Shown here: piece by piece, positions 36,853 to 45,053 of the stretch
How positions within the stretch are numbered: the first letter of the stretch is position 1
How the letters are laid out: each line of letters opens with the position of its first letter
Assembly (NCBI RefSeq): GCF_000378825.1
Contig: NZ_KB900388.1
Coordinates: 2,363,818-2,427,817 of the forward strand
Direction of reading: 5' to 3'
DNA: 64,000 nt
Source: Salinispora vitiensis
GTDB taxonomy: Bacteria > Actinomycetota > Actinomycetes > Mycobacteriales > Micromonosporaceae
The notes under the pieces: model-generated
What the model saw: the letters and a program-made list of their open reading frames with translations, nothing else
Told to the model about the DNA's origin: nothing
Databases searched by the model: none
Made by a program: the position numbers and the translations under genes

Positions 36853-37542
36853 TTACTGCGGCACCGGAACCTGAGCCGGCTCCGGCGCCGCGCCCAACCA
36901 ACGGTGCAGGTGCTCCCTGATCTGCCGGTTCACCTCGTCCGCCGGACGGTTCGCGTCCACCAGCACGAAGGTGGGGTGCTCCGGCAGGCTCCGGTACGCG
37001 CGATCCGCCGCGATCAGGTATCGCATGCTCTCGTGGTCAGTGCCGCGTCGCTCGATCCGCCGGTACGCCTCGGCGGGGTCAACAACCAGCAGAAACGTTA
37101 CCTGCGGCCGGGGGAAGACCCGGTAGCCAAGCCGGGCCAGCCGCTCCCACCGGTGACCGCCGTGCGCCCGAATGCTCGCGTACTGGCAGGCGGAGTAGCG
37201 GTCCATCACCGCGACCCGGCCGGTCAGCCGGCGCAACAGCAGAGCGGCGGCGATGGCGAGCCAACGCAGCGCGGACTCTGCGGCCAGCAGGCCGGCCCGT
37301 CCGAGGAGCCGCTGCGCGTCCCGCCGACCCAGCCGCCGCGCCACCCGGCCGAGGAAGCGCCGACCACCGGCGTTGCGATGGTAGGTGGCAGGAAGCCCGA
37401 TCGCGGTCAGCCCCGTGGCCAGCCGGTGGGCCTGCGTCGTCTTACCTGAGCCATCGATACCGATCAGGGCCACGGCACGCAGTCGGGCCCTGCCGCGTCG
37501 CAGTCGGGCCCTGCCGCGTCGCGCCACATTGAGATCGGCCAC
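36853..37542 (-). CDS. Thymidylate-kinase-like P-loop kinase
   Basis: Up to 229 aa. Walker A is ALIGIDGSGKTTQAHRLA; the DR motif of dTMP kinases is MDRYSACQYASIRAHGG; a late RRGTDHESM is lid-like. It may phosphorylate dTMP or a related nucleotide, but the family housekeeping copy is not distinguishable. The start is unclear: GTG 37542 includes a 21-base in-frame duplication (two RRGRARL units), GTG 37473 would begin just before the P-loop strand. Confidence 0.78.
   Translation of the reverse strand: MADLNVARRGRARLRRGRARLRAVALIGIDGSGKTTQAHRLATGLTAIGLPATYHRNAGGRRFLGRVARRLGRRDAQRLLGRAGLLAAESALRWLAIAAALLLRRLTGRVAVMDRYSACQYASIRAHGGHRWERLARLGYRVFPRPQVTFLLVVDPAEAYRRIERRGTDHESMRYLIAADRAYRSLPEHPTFVLVDANRPADEVNRQIREHLHRWLGAAPEPAQVPVPQ
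37479..37520. repeat. Exact 21-bp tandem duplication
   Basis: Two identical 21-base copies (37479-37499, 37500-37520). The length is a multiple of three, so the frame of the kinase N terminus is kept whichever start is used. Confidence 0.9.
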
Positions 37543-37700
37543 CCTGCACACGCTATCCGACCCACGCTCCCGCTCTTTCGGCCGATCCAGCACCTTTGGT
37601 AGCGGTTGATGCTTTCCCGGGCGTGGTGCCAGGTGTGGCAGACCACGATGCCGGGTACCGACCTGACACCTCCTCCCGACCACCAGGAACGGAGAGCCAG

Positions 37701-38285
37701 ATGGCCGAGCGCGGAGCCGAGACCCTGGTGCACACGTTGAAAAAGGTCGCCGCCGTGCTCAAGCAGCAAGACATCCCCTTCGCGCTCGGCGGCAGCTTCG
37801 CGGTCTACGCGCACGGCGGCCACTCCAGCGAACACGACGTCGACTTCCTGATCCGGGAGTCCGACGTTGACAAGGCCCTCGGCGCACTGGTCGCGGCCGG
37901 CTTCCTCGCCGAGCGCCCGCCCGAGGACTGGCTGGTCAAAGTCATCGACGACGACCGCGTGGTGGACCTGATCCACCGACCCATCGAAACACCGGTGACG
38001 GACAAGACCTTCGTCGAGACCATCGTCCGGCCGGTGGACGCGATCCACATGCCGGTGCTCTCGGCAACCCAGCTGATGGTGCACAAGCTGCTCAGTTTCT
38101 CCCAGCACCACTGCGACTTCACCCGGGGCCTGCCCCTGGCTCGCTCGCTGCGCGAGCAGATCGACTGGGAACGGGTATGCCGGGACACGCGCCACTCGCC
38201 GTACGCCGAGGCGTTCCTGGTGCTGCTGGACCGGCTTGAGGTGGTGGCGTACGCCGGCACCCCGGAACGAAAGGGGACACCGTGA
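37701..38285 (+). CDS. Nucleotidyltransferase-fold protein
   Basis: 194 aa. The pattern GGSFAVYAHG (30-39) and HDVDFL (45-50) gives the hG[GS]x9-13DhDh signature of Pol-beta-type nucleotidyltransferases, with Asp46 and Asp48 as metal ligands. The rest (IHMPVLSATQLMVHKLLSFS) resembles AbiEii/MNT-like proteins. It could transfer a nucleotide to RNA or protein. No toxin-antitoxin partner is obvious; instead it begins a five-gene run. ATG 37701 has GGAG six bases upstream. Confidence 0.8.
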   Translation: MAERGAETLVHTLKKVAAVLKQQDIPFALGGSFAVYAHGGHSSEHDVDFLIRESDVDKALGALVAAGFLAERPPEDWLVKVIDDDRVVDLIHRPIETPVTDKTFVETIVRPVDAIHMPVLSATQLMVHKLLSFSQHHCDFTRGLPLARSLREQIDWERVCRDTRHSPYAEAFLVLLDRLEVVAYAGTPERKGTP

Positions 38286-38560
38286 CCGAACACCAGGACA
38301 TTGCCACGCGACGGGCGACCGACGAGTACGTGGCGGCCGAGATTCACCGGCTCCTCGCCGAGGACCCCGACGTGGCCGAGCAGGGCATCACCGTGGTCCG
38401 CCGGGAACTCGGCCTGGTGCTGCACGGCGAGGTGGAGAGCGTACAGCGCCGGGACGAGATCCTCCGGCGTGTCGCCGAGCACTTCCCGGAGCTGGCGGTC
38501 ACCAGCGACATCGGGGTGGTCCGGACGCACCCGCCCACGGAAATCGAACAACTGCCCTGA
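38282..38560 (+). CDS. BON-like domain protein
   Basis: A 92-aa predicted cytoplasmic protein: DEYVAAEIHRLLAEDPDVAE, then GITVVRRELGLVLHGEVESV and RRDEILRRVAEHFPELAV follow the BON alpha-beta pattern. BON domains bind lipid or ligands, but here there is no signal peptide. GTG 38282 overlaps the upstream stop. Confidence 0.65.
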   Translation: MTEHQDIATRRATDEYVAAEIHRLLAEDPDVAEQGITVVRRELGLVLHGEVESVQRRDEILRRVAEHFPELAVTSDIGVVRTHPPTEIEQLP

Positions 38561-38570
38561 GGGAGACCCG

Positions 38571-39347
38571 ATGGTGATCCGAATCGCCGCCGTGGGCGAC
38601 GTGCATCTGGACGAGGACGTGGTCGGCCGCTTCCGGCCGGCTCTTGAGGAGATGCCGAACCACGCCGACGTGCTGCTGCTCGCCGGTGATCTGACCCGCC
38701 ACGGCACCGAGGCGGAGGCGCGGTGTGTGGCACGCGAGTTCGGTGGCCTGGGGGTGCCGGTGGTGACCGTACTCGGCAACCATGACTACCAGTGCAACGA
38801 GGTACCGCGGGTGGTGGAGGTGCTCGAGGCCGCTGGAATCACCGTGCTGGAGGGTAACGGGACGGTGCTGGACTGCGGCGGCAGCCGGCTCGGCATCGCC
38901 GGGGTGAAGGGGTTCGGTGGTGGCTTCGCCGGGCGATGCGCCGCCGACTTCGGCGAACCGGAGATGAAGGCGTTCGTGCAGGTCAGCACCGAGAGCGCGG
39001 ACGCGCTCAAAGCCGCCCTACATTCCCTCGACTGCGACCTGCTGGTGGCCCTGACCCACTACTCCCCGGTGCCCGACACGCTGGCCGGCGAACCGCCGGA
39101 GATCTATGCCTTCCTCGGCTGCTACCAGCTGGGCCAGGCGATCGACTCAGCCCCCACCACACTCGCCCTACACGGACACGCTCACCACGGGACCGAGCGC
39201 GGCACCACACCCGGCGGAGTACGGGTACGGAACGTGGCACACCCGGTGATCAAACAGGCGTACAGCGTCTTCCACCTGGGTGAGCACCTCGAACCGGGCG
39301 AGGTTTCCCGGATGGGCAGCCTGGGTACCAGGCCGGCATGGAGCTGA
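38571..39347 (+). CDS. Metallophosphoesterase
   Basis: A 258-aa calcineurin-type phosphoesterase with all metal motifs: AVGDVHLDED, LLAGDLTRHG, VLGNHDYQ, THYSPVP and HGHAHHG. It is cytoplasmic. Substrates of this group include cyclic nucleotides and phosphodiesters. It sits ten bases after the BON-like gene in the same transcription unit. Confidence 0.92.
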   Translation: MVIRIAAVGDVHLDEDVVGRFRPALEEMPNHADVLLLAGDLTRHGTEAEARCVAREFGGLGVPVVTVLGNHDYQCNEVPRVVEVLEAAGITVLEGNGTVLDCGGSRLGIAGVKGFGGGFAGRCAADFGEPEMKAFVQVSTESADALKAALHSLDCDLLVALTHYSPVPDTLAGEPPEIYAFLGCYQLGQAIDSAPTTLALHGHAHHGTERGTTPGGVRVRNVAHPVIKQAYSVFHLGEHLEPGEVSRMGSLGTRPAWS

Positions 39348-39481
39348 TTCTCTGGCTGATCTCGGCCGTCCTGGTGGTGGCCGGCATTCTCGCCCTGTTC
39401 CGGCAGCGGATCCTGTGGGGAGTCGTCCTCATCGTCGGTGGGCTGCTGGTCGGACCGGGCGGGGTCAACGCCATCAGCTGA
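39338..39481 (+). CDS. GPGG-motif small transmembrane protein, 47 aa
   Basis: MELILWLISAVLVVAGILAL, then a short basic turn FRQRILWG and a second hydrophobic stretch ending LLVGPGGVNAIS. This is the small GPGG-motif membrane protein known from actinobacteria; function unknown. ATG 39338 overlaps the phosphoesterase 3' end by ten bases. It is too short for standard length cut-offs. Confidence 0.85.
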   Translation: MELILWLISAVLVVAGILALFRQRILWGVVLIVGGLLVGPGGVNAIS

Positions 39482-39483
39482 CG

Positions 39484-40002
39484 GTGGAGCGGAAGCACTC
39501 CCGGGTGCGCCAGCGCGCGCGTAGCTCCGAGGGGGCCGGCGACCGAAGCCGGTGGTGGGCCCTACTCAGTTTCGGTGCGGCCGTCTGCTGCGCTGCCGCG
39601 ATCGGCGGGCTGGCGGCCCGCGACAGCAGCGCCGACTACGCCGGCCTGGAGCAGCCGGTCTGGGCTCCCCCGGCGGGAGTGTTCGGCCCGGTCTGGACGG
39701 TCCTCTACGCGATGATCGCGATCTCCGGCTGGCTGGTCTGGCGGCGCGGTGGCTTCGGTTCCGCGCTCTGGGCGTGGAGCGCGCAGCTGGTGCTCAACGC
39801 GGCGTGGAGCCCCCTCTTCTTCGGAGCCGGCCAGTACGGGCTGGCGTTCGCCGACATTATTCTGTTGTGGTCGGCGATCGGCGGGACCGTCCTGCTCTCC
39901 TCCCGGATTTCCCGGGTCGCCGCGATTCTGCTGCTGCCGTACTGGGCCTGGGTCTCCTACGCCGCCCTGCTCAACCTGTCCATCTGGCGGCTCAACGCTT
40001 GA
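39484..40002 (+). CDS. TspO/MBR-family membrane protein
   Basis: 172 aa, five membrane helices after a basic N-terminal extension of ~25 residues. Signature stretches are WAPPAGVFGPVWTVLYAMI, QLVLNAAWSPLFFG and LLPYWAWVSYAALLN. TspO binds tetrapyrroles and is linked to porphyrin stress. GTG 39484 lies two bases after the preceding stop. Confidence 0.93.
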   Translation: MERKHSRVRQRARSSEGAGDRSRWWALLSFGAAVCCAAAIGGLAARDSSADYAGLEQPVWAPPAGVFGPVWTVLYAMIAISGWLVWRRGGFGSALWAWSAQLVLNAAWSPLFFGAGQYGLAFADIILLWSAIGGTVLLSSRISRVAAILLLPYWAWVSYAALLNLSIWRLNA

Positions 40003-40075
40003 CCGGCCCGGCCATCGCATCGACGTTTTCAGATCGTTATCCGCTCGTGTCGTCTTCGGGGTGGACCACACCGGC

Positions 40076-40089
40076 TGCAAACGCTTTTG
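40076..40089. promoter_or_regulatory. Candidate LacI-family operator
   Basis: TGCAAACGCTTTTG resembles the LacI/GalR-type consensus TGxAAxCGxTTxCA except for the last two bases. It lies about 70 bases before the sugar binding-protein gene. No LacI gene is adjacent. Confidence 0.4.
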
Positions 40090-40160
40090 TGTGGAGCACG
40101 CCCATCGGACCGGCGCCAGGTCTGTCGCACTGACCCGCGCCGACCAGGAAGGAGGACGGC

Positions 40161-41504
40161 ATGGCGGTCTTCGCCAGACCACGCCAAGCCTTCGTAATGG
40201 CTGGCGTGCTCGGCCTGGCCGTCGGCGCCACCGCCTGCGGTAGCGACGACGGCGACAACCTCAGCTCCGATTCGCCGGAATGCGCGGTATACGAGCCGTA
40301 CCAGGGCAACAGCGGCACCGAGGTCTCCATCTACGCGTCCATCCGCGACGCCGAGGCGGACCTGCTCGAGCGGTCCTGGGAACAGTTCGCCGACTGCACC
40401 GGCATCGAGATCGACTACGAGGGCAGCGGCGAATTCGAGGCCCAGCTCCAGGTCCGGGTGGACGGCGGTAACGCGCCAGACATCTCCCTCATCCCACAGC
40501 CGGGCCTGGTGAACCGCTTCGCGCAGGCTGGCAAGCTCAAGCCGGCGTCGGCCGAAACCAAGGCGATGGCCGAGGAGAACTACGCTGCCGACTGGCTGCA
40601 ATACAGCACCGTGAACGGGGAGTTCTACGGCGCTCCGCTGGGCTCGAACGTCAAGTCGTTCGTCTGGTACTCCCCGAAGATGTTCCAGGAGCAGGGCTGG
40701 TCGGTGCCGACCAGCTGGGACGATCTGATCAAACTCAGTGACCAGGCCGCCGCCGACGGCATCACGCCGTGGTGCGTCGGCATCGAGTCCGGTGACGCCA
40801 CCGGCTGGCCAGCCACCGACTGGATCGAGGACGTCCTGCTGCGGACCCAGACGCCCGAGGTCTACGACCAGTGGACCACCCATGCCATCCCCTTCAATGA
40901 TCCGCGCGTCGTGGACGCCGTCGATCGCGCCGGGACCATCCTGCGAAACGACACGTACGTCAACGGCGGCTACGGCGGGGTGAAGAGCATCGCCACCACC
41001 TCGTTCCAGGAGGCCGGCCTGCCAATCCTTCAGGACGAGTGCGCCCTGCACCGACAGGCGTCGTTCTACGCCAACCAGTGGCCGGCGGAGAGCGAGCTCG
41101 CCGAGGACGGCGACATCTTCGCGTTCTACTTCCCGCCCGTCGACCCGGCGAAGGGCAAGCCGGTGTTGGGGGGCGGCGAGTTCACCGTCGCCTTCGACGA
41201 CCGCCCGGAGGTCCAGGCGGTGCAGACGTACCTCGCCTCCGGTGAGTACGCCAACAGCCGGGCCAAGCTGGGCAACTGGGTGTCGGCGAACACGAAGCTC
41301 GACCTCTCGAACGTGGCCAACCCGATCGACCGGCTCTCGGTCGAGCTCCTGCAGGACGAGCAGACGGTCTTCCGCTTCGACGGCTCCGACCTGATGCCCG
41401 CCGCCGTCGGCGCCGGAACGTTCTGGAAGGAGATGGTGTCCTGGATCAGCGGCAAGGAGACCGCGGCGGCCCTGACCGCCATCGAGAGTTCTTGGCCCAG
41501 CTGA
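40161..41504 (+). CDS. ABC sugar transporter, substrate-binding lipoprotein
   Basis: 447 aa. Lipoprotein signal with lipobox GATAC (Cys about residue 31) follows MAVFARPRQAFVMAGVLG. The mature part is a family 1 binding protein (EGSGEFEAQLQVRVDGGNAP, DISLIPQPGL), close in pattern to AglE-type alpha-glucoside binders. It feeds the two permeases downstream. GGAGGA precedes the ATG. Confidence 0.92.
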   Translation: MAVFARPRQAFVMAGVLGLAVGATACGSDDGDNLSSDSPECAVYEPYQGNSGTEVSIYASIRDAEADLLERSWEQFADCTGIEIDYEGSGEFEAQLQVRVDGGNAPDISLIPQPGLVNRFAQAGKLKPASAETKAMAEENYAADWLQYSTVNGEFYGAPLGSNVKSFVWYSPKMFQEQGWSVPTSWDDLIKLSDQAAADGITPWCVGIESGDATGWPATDWIEDVLLRTQTPEVYDQWTTHAIPFNDPRVVDAVDRAGTILRNDTYVNGGYGGVKSIATTSFQEAGLPILQDECALHRQASFYANQWPAESELAEDGDIFAFYFPPVDPAKGKPVLGGGEFTVAFDDRPEVQAVQTYLASGEYANSRAKLGNWVSANTKLDLSNVANPIDRLSVELLQDEQTVFRFDGSDLMPAAVGAGTFWKEMVSWISGKETAAALTAIESSWPS

Positions 41505-41516
41505 TCAGCCCGCCCC

Positions 41517-41544
41517 GGTGGCCCGGCCCCACGGCCGGGCCACC
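41517..41544 (+). terminator. Intercistronic stem-loop after the binding-protein gene
   Basis: A perfect 12-bp stem (41517-41528 with 41533-41544) and CCAC loop between the binding-protein and permease genes. In such operons this position usually lowers read-through or protects the abundant binding-protein mRNA. Confidence 0.75.
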
Positions 41545-41571
41545 GCCAGCCCACGCGTCCCCGGAGGGCGG

Positions 41572-42624
41572 ATGAACTTCGACTTCGCCGACGAGGCGCC
41601 GAAACTCGCCATGTTGCTGTATGGGGTGGTCGCCTTCGTCGTGGTGGTCGGTGGCCTGCTGCTGCTACTCGACGTCGTCCCCACCCGGCTCGCCCGCCGT
41701 CGGCAGGCCCGGCTCGCCGCGGCCGTCGCCACCGGGACGCCGCTCGAGCCGGGCCGGCGCCGGTCCCGCGAGGGCCTGTTCGCCCTCTTCTTTCTGCTGC
41801 CCACGGTCCTGCTGCTCGGCATCGGGCTGGTCATCCCCGCGATCCGCACCCTCGTGCTCTCGCTCAAAAACGGCGACAGCACGCAGTGGGTCGGGCTGCG
41901 CAACTACGGCTGGATGATCGACCGGCCCGAGATCGTCGACATCCTGCGAAACACCGCGCTCTGGGTCCTCCTGGTGCCGCTGCTGGCCACCTCGGTCGGC
42001 CTGATCTACGCAGTGCTCGTTGACCGCGCCCGCCTCGAGGCCCTGGCCAAGTCCTTGATCTTCCTGCCGATGGCGATCTCGTTCGTCGGCGCCGGCATCA
42101 TCTGGAAGTTCGTCTACGCGTTCCGGCCCGCGGGGGCAGACCAGATCGGCCTGCTGAACCAGATCTGGGTGTGGCTCGGCGGCGAGCCCCAGCAGTGGTT
42201 GGCGAACCCGCCACTGAACACGCTGCTGCTGATCGTGGTGATGATCTGGATCCAGGCCGGTTTCGCCATGGTGGTGCTCTCGGCCGCCATCAAGGCCATT
42301 CCCACCGACATGATCGAGGCTGCTCGCATCGATGGCGTGAACGCCTGGCAGCAGTTCTGGCGAATCACCCTGCCGGGCATCCGGCCCGCCCTGGTCGTGG
42401 TGGTGGTGACCGTCTCGATCGCCACGCTGAAGCTCTTCGACATCGTCCGCACGATGACGAACGGCAACTTCGACACCAACGTCATCGCGACCGAGCTGTA
42501 CAACCAGGCGTTCCGGTACGGGGAGACCGGCCAGGGCTCGGCCCTAGCTGTCGTCCTGTTCATCCTGGTCATTCCCATCGTCATCTACCAGGTACGCAGC
42601 CTGCGCCGGCAGCGGGAGGTATGA
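41572..42624 (+). CDS. ABC sugar permease 1 (AglF-like)
   Basis: A 350-aa inner-membrane permease. An extra N-terminal helix (about 12-36) and a basic linker precede the MalF-type core. The EAA loop is IEAARIDGVNAWQQFWRITL. GGAGGG lies just before ATG 41572. It needs a separate ATPase, probably an MsiK-type protein encoded elsewhere. Confidence 0.92.
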   Translation: MNFDFADEAPKLAMLLYGVVAFVVVVGGLLLLLDVVPTRLARRRQARLAAAVATGTPLEPGRRRSREGLFALFFLLPTVLLLGIGLVIPAIRTLVLSLKNGDSTQWVGLRNYGWMIDRPEIVDILRNTALWVLLVPLLATSVGLIYAVLVDRARLEALAKSLIFLPMAISFVGAGIIWKFVYAFRPAGADQIGLLNQIWVWLGGEPQQWLANPPLNTLLLIVVMIWIQAGFAMVVLSAAIKAIPTDMIEAARIDGVNAWQQFWRITLPGIRPALVVVVVTVSIATLKLFDIVRTMTNGNFDTNVIATELYNQAFRYGETGQGSALAVVLFILVIPIVIYQVRSLRRQREV

Positions 42625-42628
42625 CCCC

Positions 42629-43582
42629 GTGACCACAACCACCCCGACGCGGGCCGGAACCGACGCACCGCCGACCGTCGCCGGCCGGGTCCGTCGGCGG
42701 CTCAACACCCGCTGGGCCACCGCTGCCTCAATCGTGATCGCAATCGTCTGGACCATCCCGACCTTCGGGCTCCTCGTCTCGTCCTTCCGACCCGAGGACC
42801 AGATCAAGACGACCGGCTGGTGGACGTTCTTCGCTGATCCACAGCTGACGCTGGAGAACTACGAGCAGGTGCTCTTCGGCCGTTCCTCGTCGGCGGGCCA
42901 GCTGGCCAGCTACTTCCTCAACTCGATCGTCATCACGCTGCCGTCGGTGTTGTTCCCGTTGGCCTTCGCGGCGCTGGCCGCGTACGCGTTGGCGTGGATC
43001 AACTTCCGGGGACGGGACTGGATCTACATCGGGATCTTCGCGTTGCAGATCGTCCCGCTCCAGATGGCCCTGGTCCCACTGCTCAGCTTCTTCTCCCAGG
43101 GCGTCGGTGTCGGCGGCATCGAGCTGCTGCCCGCCTGGAACCTCGACGACGAGCAGCGGTTCATCCAGGTCTGGTTCGCCCACACCTGCTTCGCGCTACC
43201 CCTGGGTGTCTTTCTGCTGCACAACTTCGTGTCCCAGCTGCCCCGGGACCTGATGGAGGCGGCCCGGGTCGACGGCGCCACCCACCCGAGAATCTTCCGT
43301 ACGATCGTGCTGCCGCTGATCACCCCAGCCCTCGCCGCGTACGGCATCTTCCAGTTCCTCTGGGTCTGGAACGACCTGCTGGTCGCGTTGATCTTCGCGG
43401 GCGGCGGGGACGAAACCGCACCGCTCACCGTCCGCCTCGCCGAGCTGGCCGGAACCCGGGGCAACGAGTGGCAACGCCTCACCTCCGGCGCGTTCGTCGC
43501 CATCGTCGTACCGCTGCTCGTCTTCCTGTCGTTGCAGCGCTACTTCGTCCGGGGGCTACTCGCCGGCAGCGTCAAGGGATGA
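42629..43582 (+). CDS. ABC sugar permease 2 (AglG-like)
   Basis: 317 aa, six membrane helices, EAA loop MEAARVDGATHPRIFRTIVL. It starts four bases after permease 1. Its last 27 bases overlap the convergent MFS gene. No ATPase or glycosidase follows, so the substrate is not set by context. Confidence 0.92.
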   Translation: MTTTTPTRAGTDAPPTVAGRVRRRLNTRWATAASIVIAIVWTIPTFGLLVSSFRPEDQIKTTGWWTFFADPQLTLENYEQVLFGRSSSAGQLASYFLNSIVITLPSVLFPLAFAALAAYALAWINFRGRDWIYIGIFALQIVPLQMALVPLLSFFSQGVGVGGIELLPAWNLDDEQRFIQVWFAHTCFALPLGVFLLHNFVSQLPRDLMEAARVDGATHPRIFRTIVLPLITPALAAYGIFQFLWVWNDLLVALIFAGGGDETAPLTVRLAELAGTRGNEWQRLTSGAFVAIVVPLLVFLSLQRYFVRGLLAGSVKG

Positions 43583-45019
43583 ACCCCGCCCGTACCGCAT
43601 CCGCTTGGCGCGGGTGCGGAGCAGGACCCGCACCGCGGCGATGTCCCGGGGGGAGCTGCGGGCGGCGAGCCAGTACATGATCCCGGTCGGCACGAAGAAC
43701 AGCTGAAACGCGGCGAGCCCGACCGCGTAGTTCAACGGCGGCGGGAAGGTCGCCCGCAGCCCGTCGAACACCACCCCGACCAGTCCGTTCCCGGTCGCCC
43801 GGCCGACCCCGTTGACCAGGTTGCCGAGACTGTACACAGTGCCGCGATGCTCCGGCGGGTTGACATCGGCGATCAAGGCAAACCAGTTCGGTGAGTTGGC
43901 CGAGGTCAGCGCGAGCGCCAGCAACGCCGCGAGCAGGCTCAGCCCGACCGTCGGCTCGGTCAGCACGCTCGCCAGCACCGCCCGGACGATGGTGCCCGAA
44001 CCGGCTCCGTCGGGCACATCAATCCGAATCGGCACGAAGAAGAGCACCAGATAGAACGGCAGCGCCGCGAGGATCCCGACCGCGGCGACCATCGCCCGGC
44101 CGGACGGGGTGCGGCGTTGCAGCGCGTCCCCGACCAGCCCGCCCACGATGGAGAAGACCCCACCGAGCTGGAACAGGGTAGCGAAGACACTGCCCACCAC
44201 GACCGCGGTCGCGGTCGAGTAGCCCTGCGCCTCGGCCCGTTCGGCGAAGAGCACCGGCAGCCAGACCAGCGAGCCGAACGCGGCCTGCGCGGTGAGCCCC
44301 TGCAGGATCAGCCAGCGATTCGTCCGCCGGCCCAGAATCCGCGGCAGGTCGGCCCGGCTGATCCGGTGGTCGTACTCGGCGCCACCGGCCAACCGGTCGG
44401 CCAGCTCCGGTTCGCTCTGACCACGCTGGATATCGAAGGTGAACAGGTAGGCCGCGGTGGCGAACAGCCCAACGACGGTGAGCAGCAGGAACGGGCGTCG
44501 CCAGTCCGCCGCCCCGAGCAGGCCGCCCACCAGGGTTCCGGCCAGCGTGCCGACCCCCTGGGACAGCCCCCAGAAGCTCATCACCAGACCCCGTCGGCGG
44601 GGTGAGATGAGGTCGGTGACGACCGAGAAGCCAACCGAGCCAACGGCGCCGAGCCCCACCGCACCGACCACCTGGGCGGCTAGAAAGGTCGGATAGCTGC
44701 CCGCCACCGCGCTGCCACCGGTGCCGAACGCCCAGATCAGTGTGCCGACCAGGAGCAGCGGCTTACGGTTGGTGCGGTCCCCGACGTAGGCCCACCCCAC
44801 CGCCGCCACCGCACTGACCAGGAAGTTGGCCGCGGTGACCAGGCCGAGTAGGCGCCGCGACACATCGAGCGCGTCGGCGATCGAGCCATACAGCGGAGGC
44901 ACCAGGCCGATCGCCACATTGTCCAGGGAGGCGAGCAGCACGAACACCACGACGCTGTAGAACCGGTGCGCCGGGCTGCCACCCCACGCCCGCACCGGAC
45001 CGCCGGTGGCCAAGGTCAT
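43556..45019 (-). CDS. MFS transporter (12 helices)
   Basis: A 487-aa major facilitator. The loop 2-3 motif reads GWAYVGDRTNRKPLLLVG and a second appears as SPRRRGLVMSFWGLSQGVGT. It is third in the xylA-xylB run (34 bases after xylB), so it may carry pentose or a related compound, though its sequence also resembles drug or spinster-type exporters. ATG 45019 is chosen; the longer frame is noise. Confidence 0.85.
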   Translation of the reverse strand: MTLATGGPVRAWGGSPAHRFYSVVVFVLLASLDNVAIGLVPPLYGSIADALDVSRRLLGLVTAANFLVSAVAAVGWAYVGDRTNRKPLLLVGTLIWAFGTGGSAVAGSYPTFLAAQVVGAVGLGAVGSVGFSVVTDLISPRRRGLVMSFWGLSQGVGTLAGTLVGGLLGAADWRRPFLLLTVVGLFATAAYLFTFDIQRGQSEPELADRLAGGAEYDHRISRADLPRILGRRTNRWLILQGLTAQAAFGSLVWLPVLFAERAEAQGYSTATAVVVGSVFATLFQLGGVFSIVGGLVGDALQRRTPSGRAMVAAVGILAALPFYLVLFFVPIRIDVPDGAGSGTIVRAVLASVLTEPTVGLSLLAALLALALTSANSPNWFALIADVNPPEHRGTVYSLGNLVNGVGRATGNGLVGVVFDGLRATFPPPLNYAVGLAAFQLFFVPTGIMYWLAARSSPRDIAAVRVLLRTRAKRMRYGRGSSLDAAGE

Positions 45020-45053
45020 ACCGGCAGCCAACCAGGGCCGGCCCACCGCCCGG

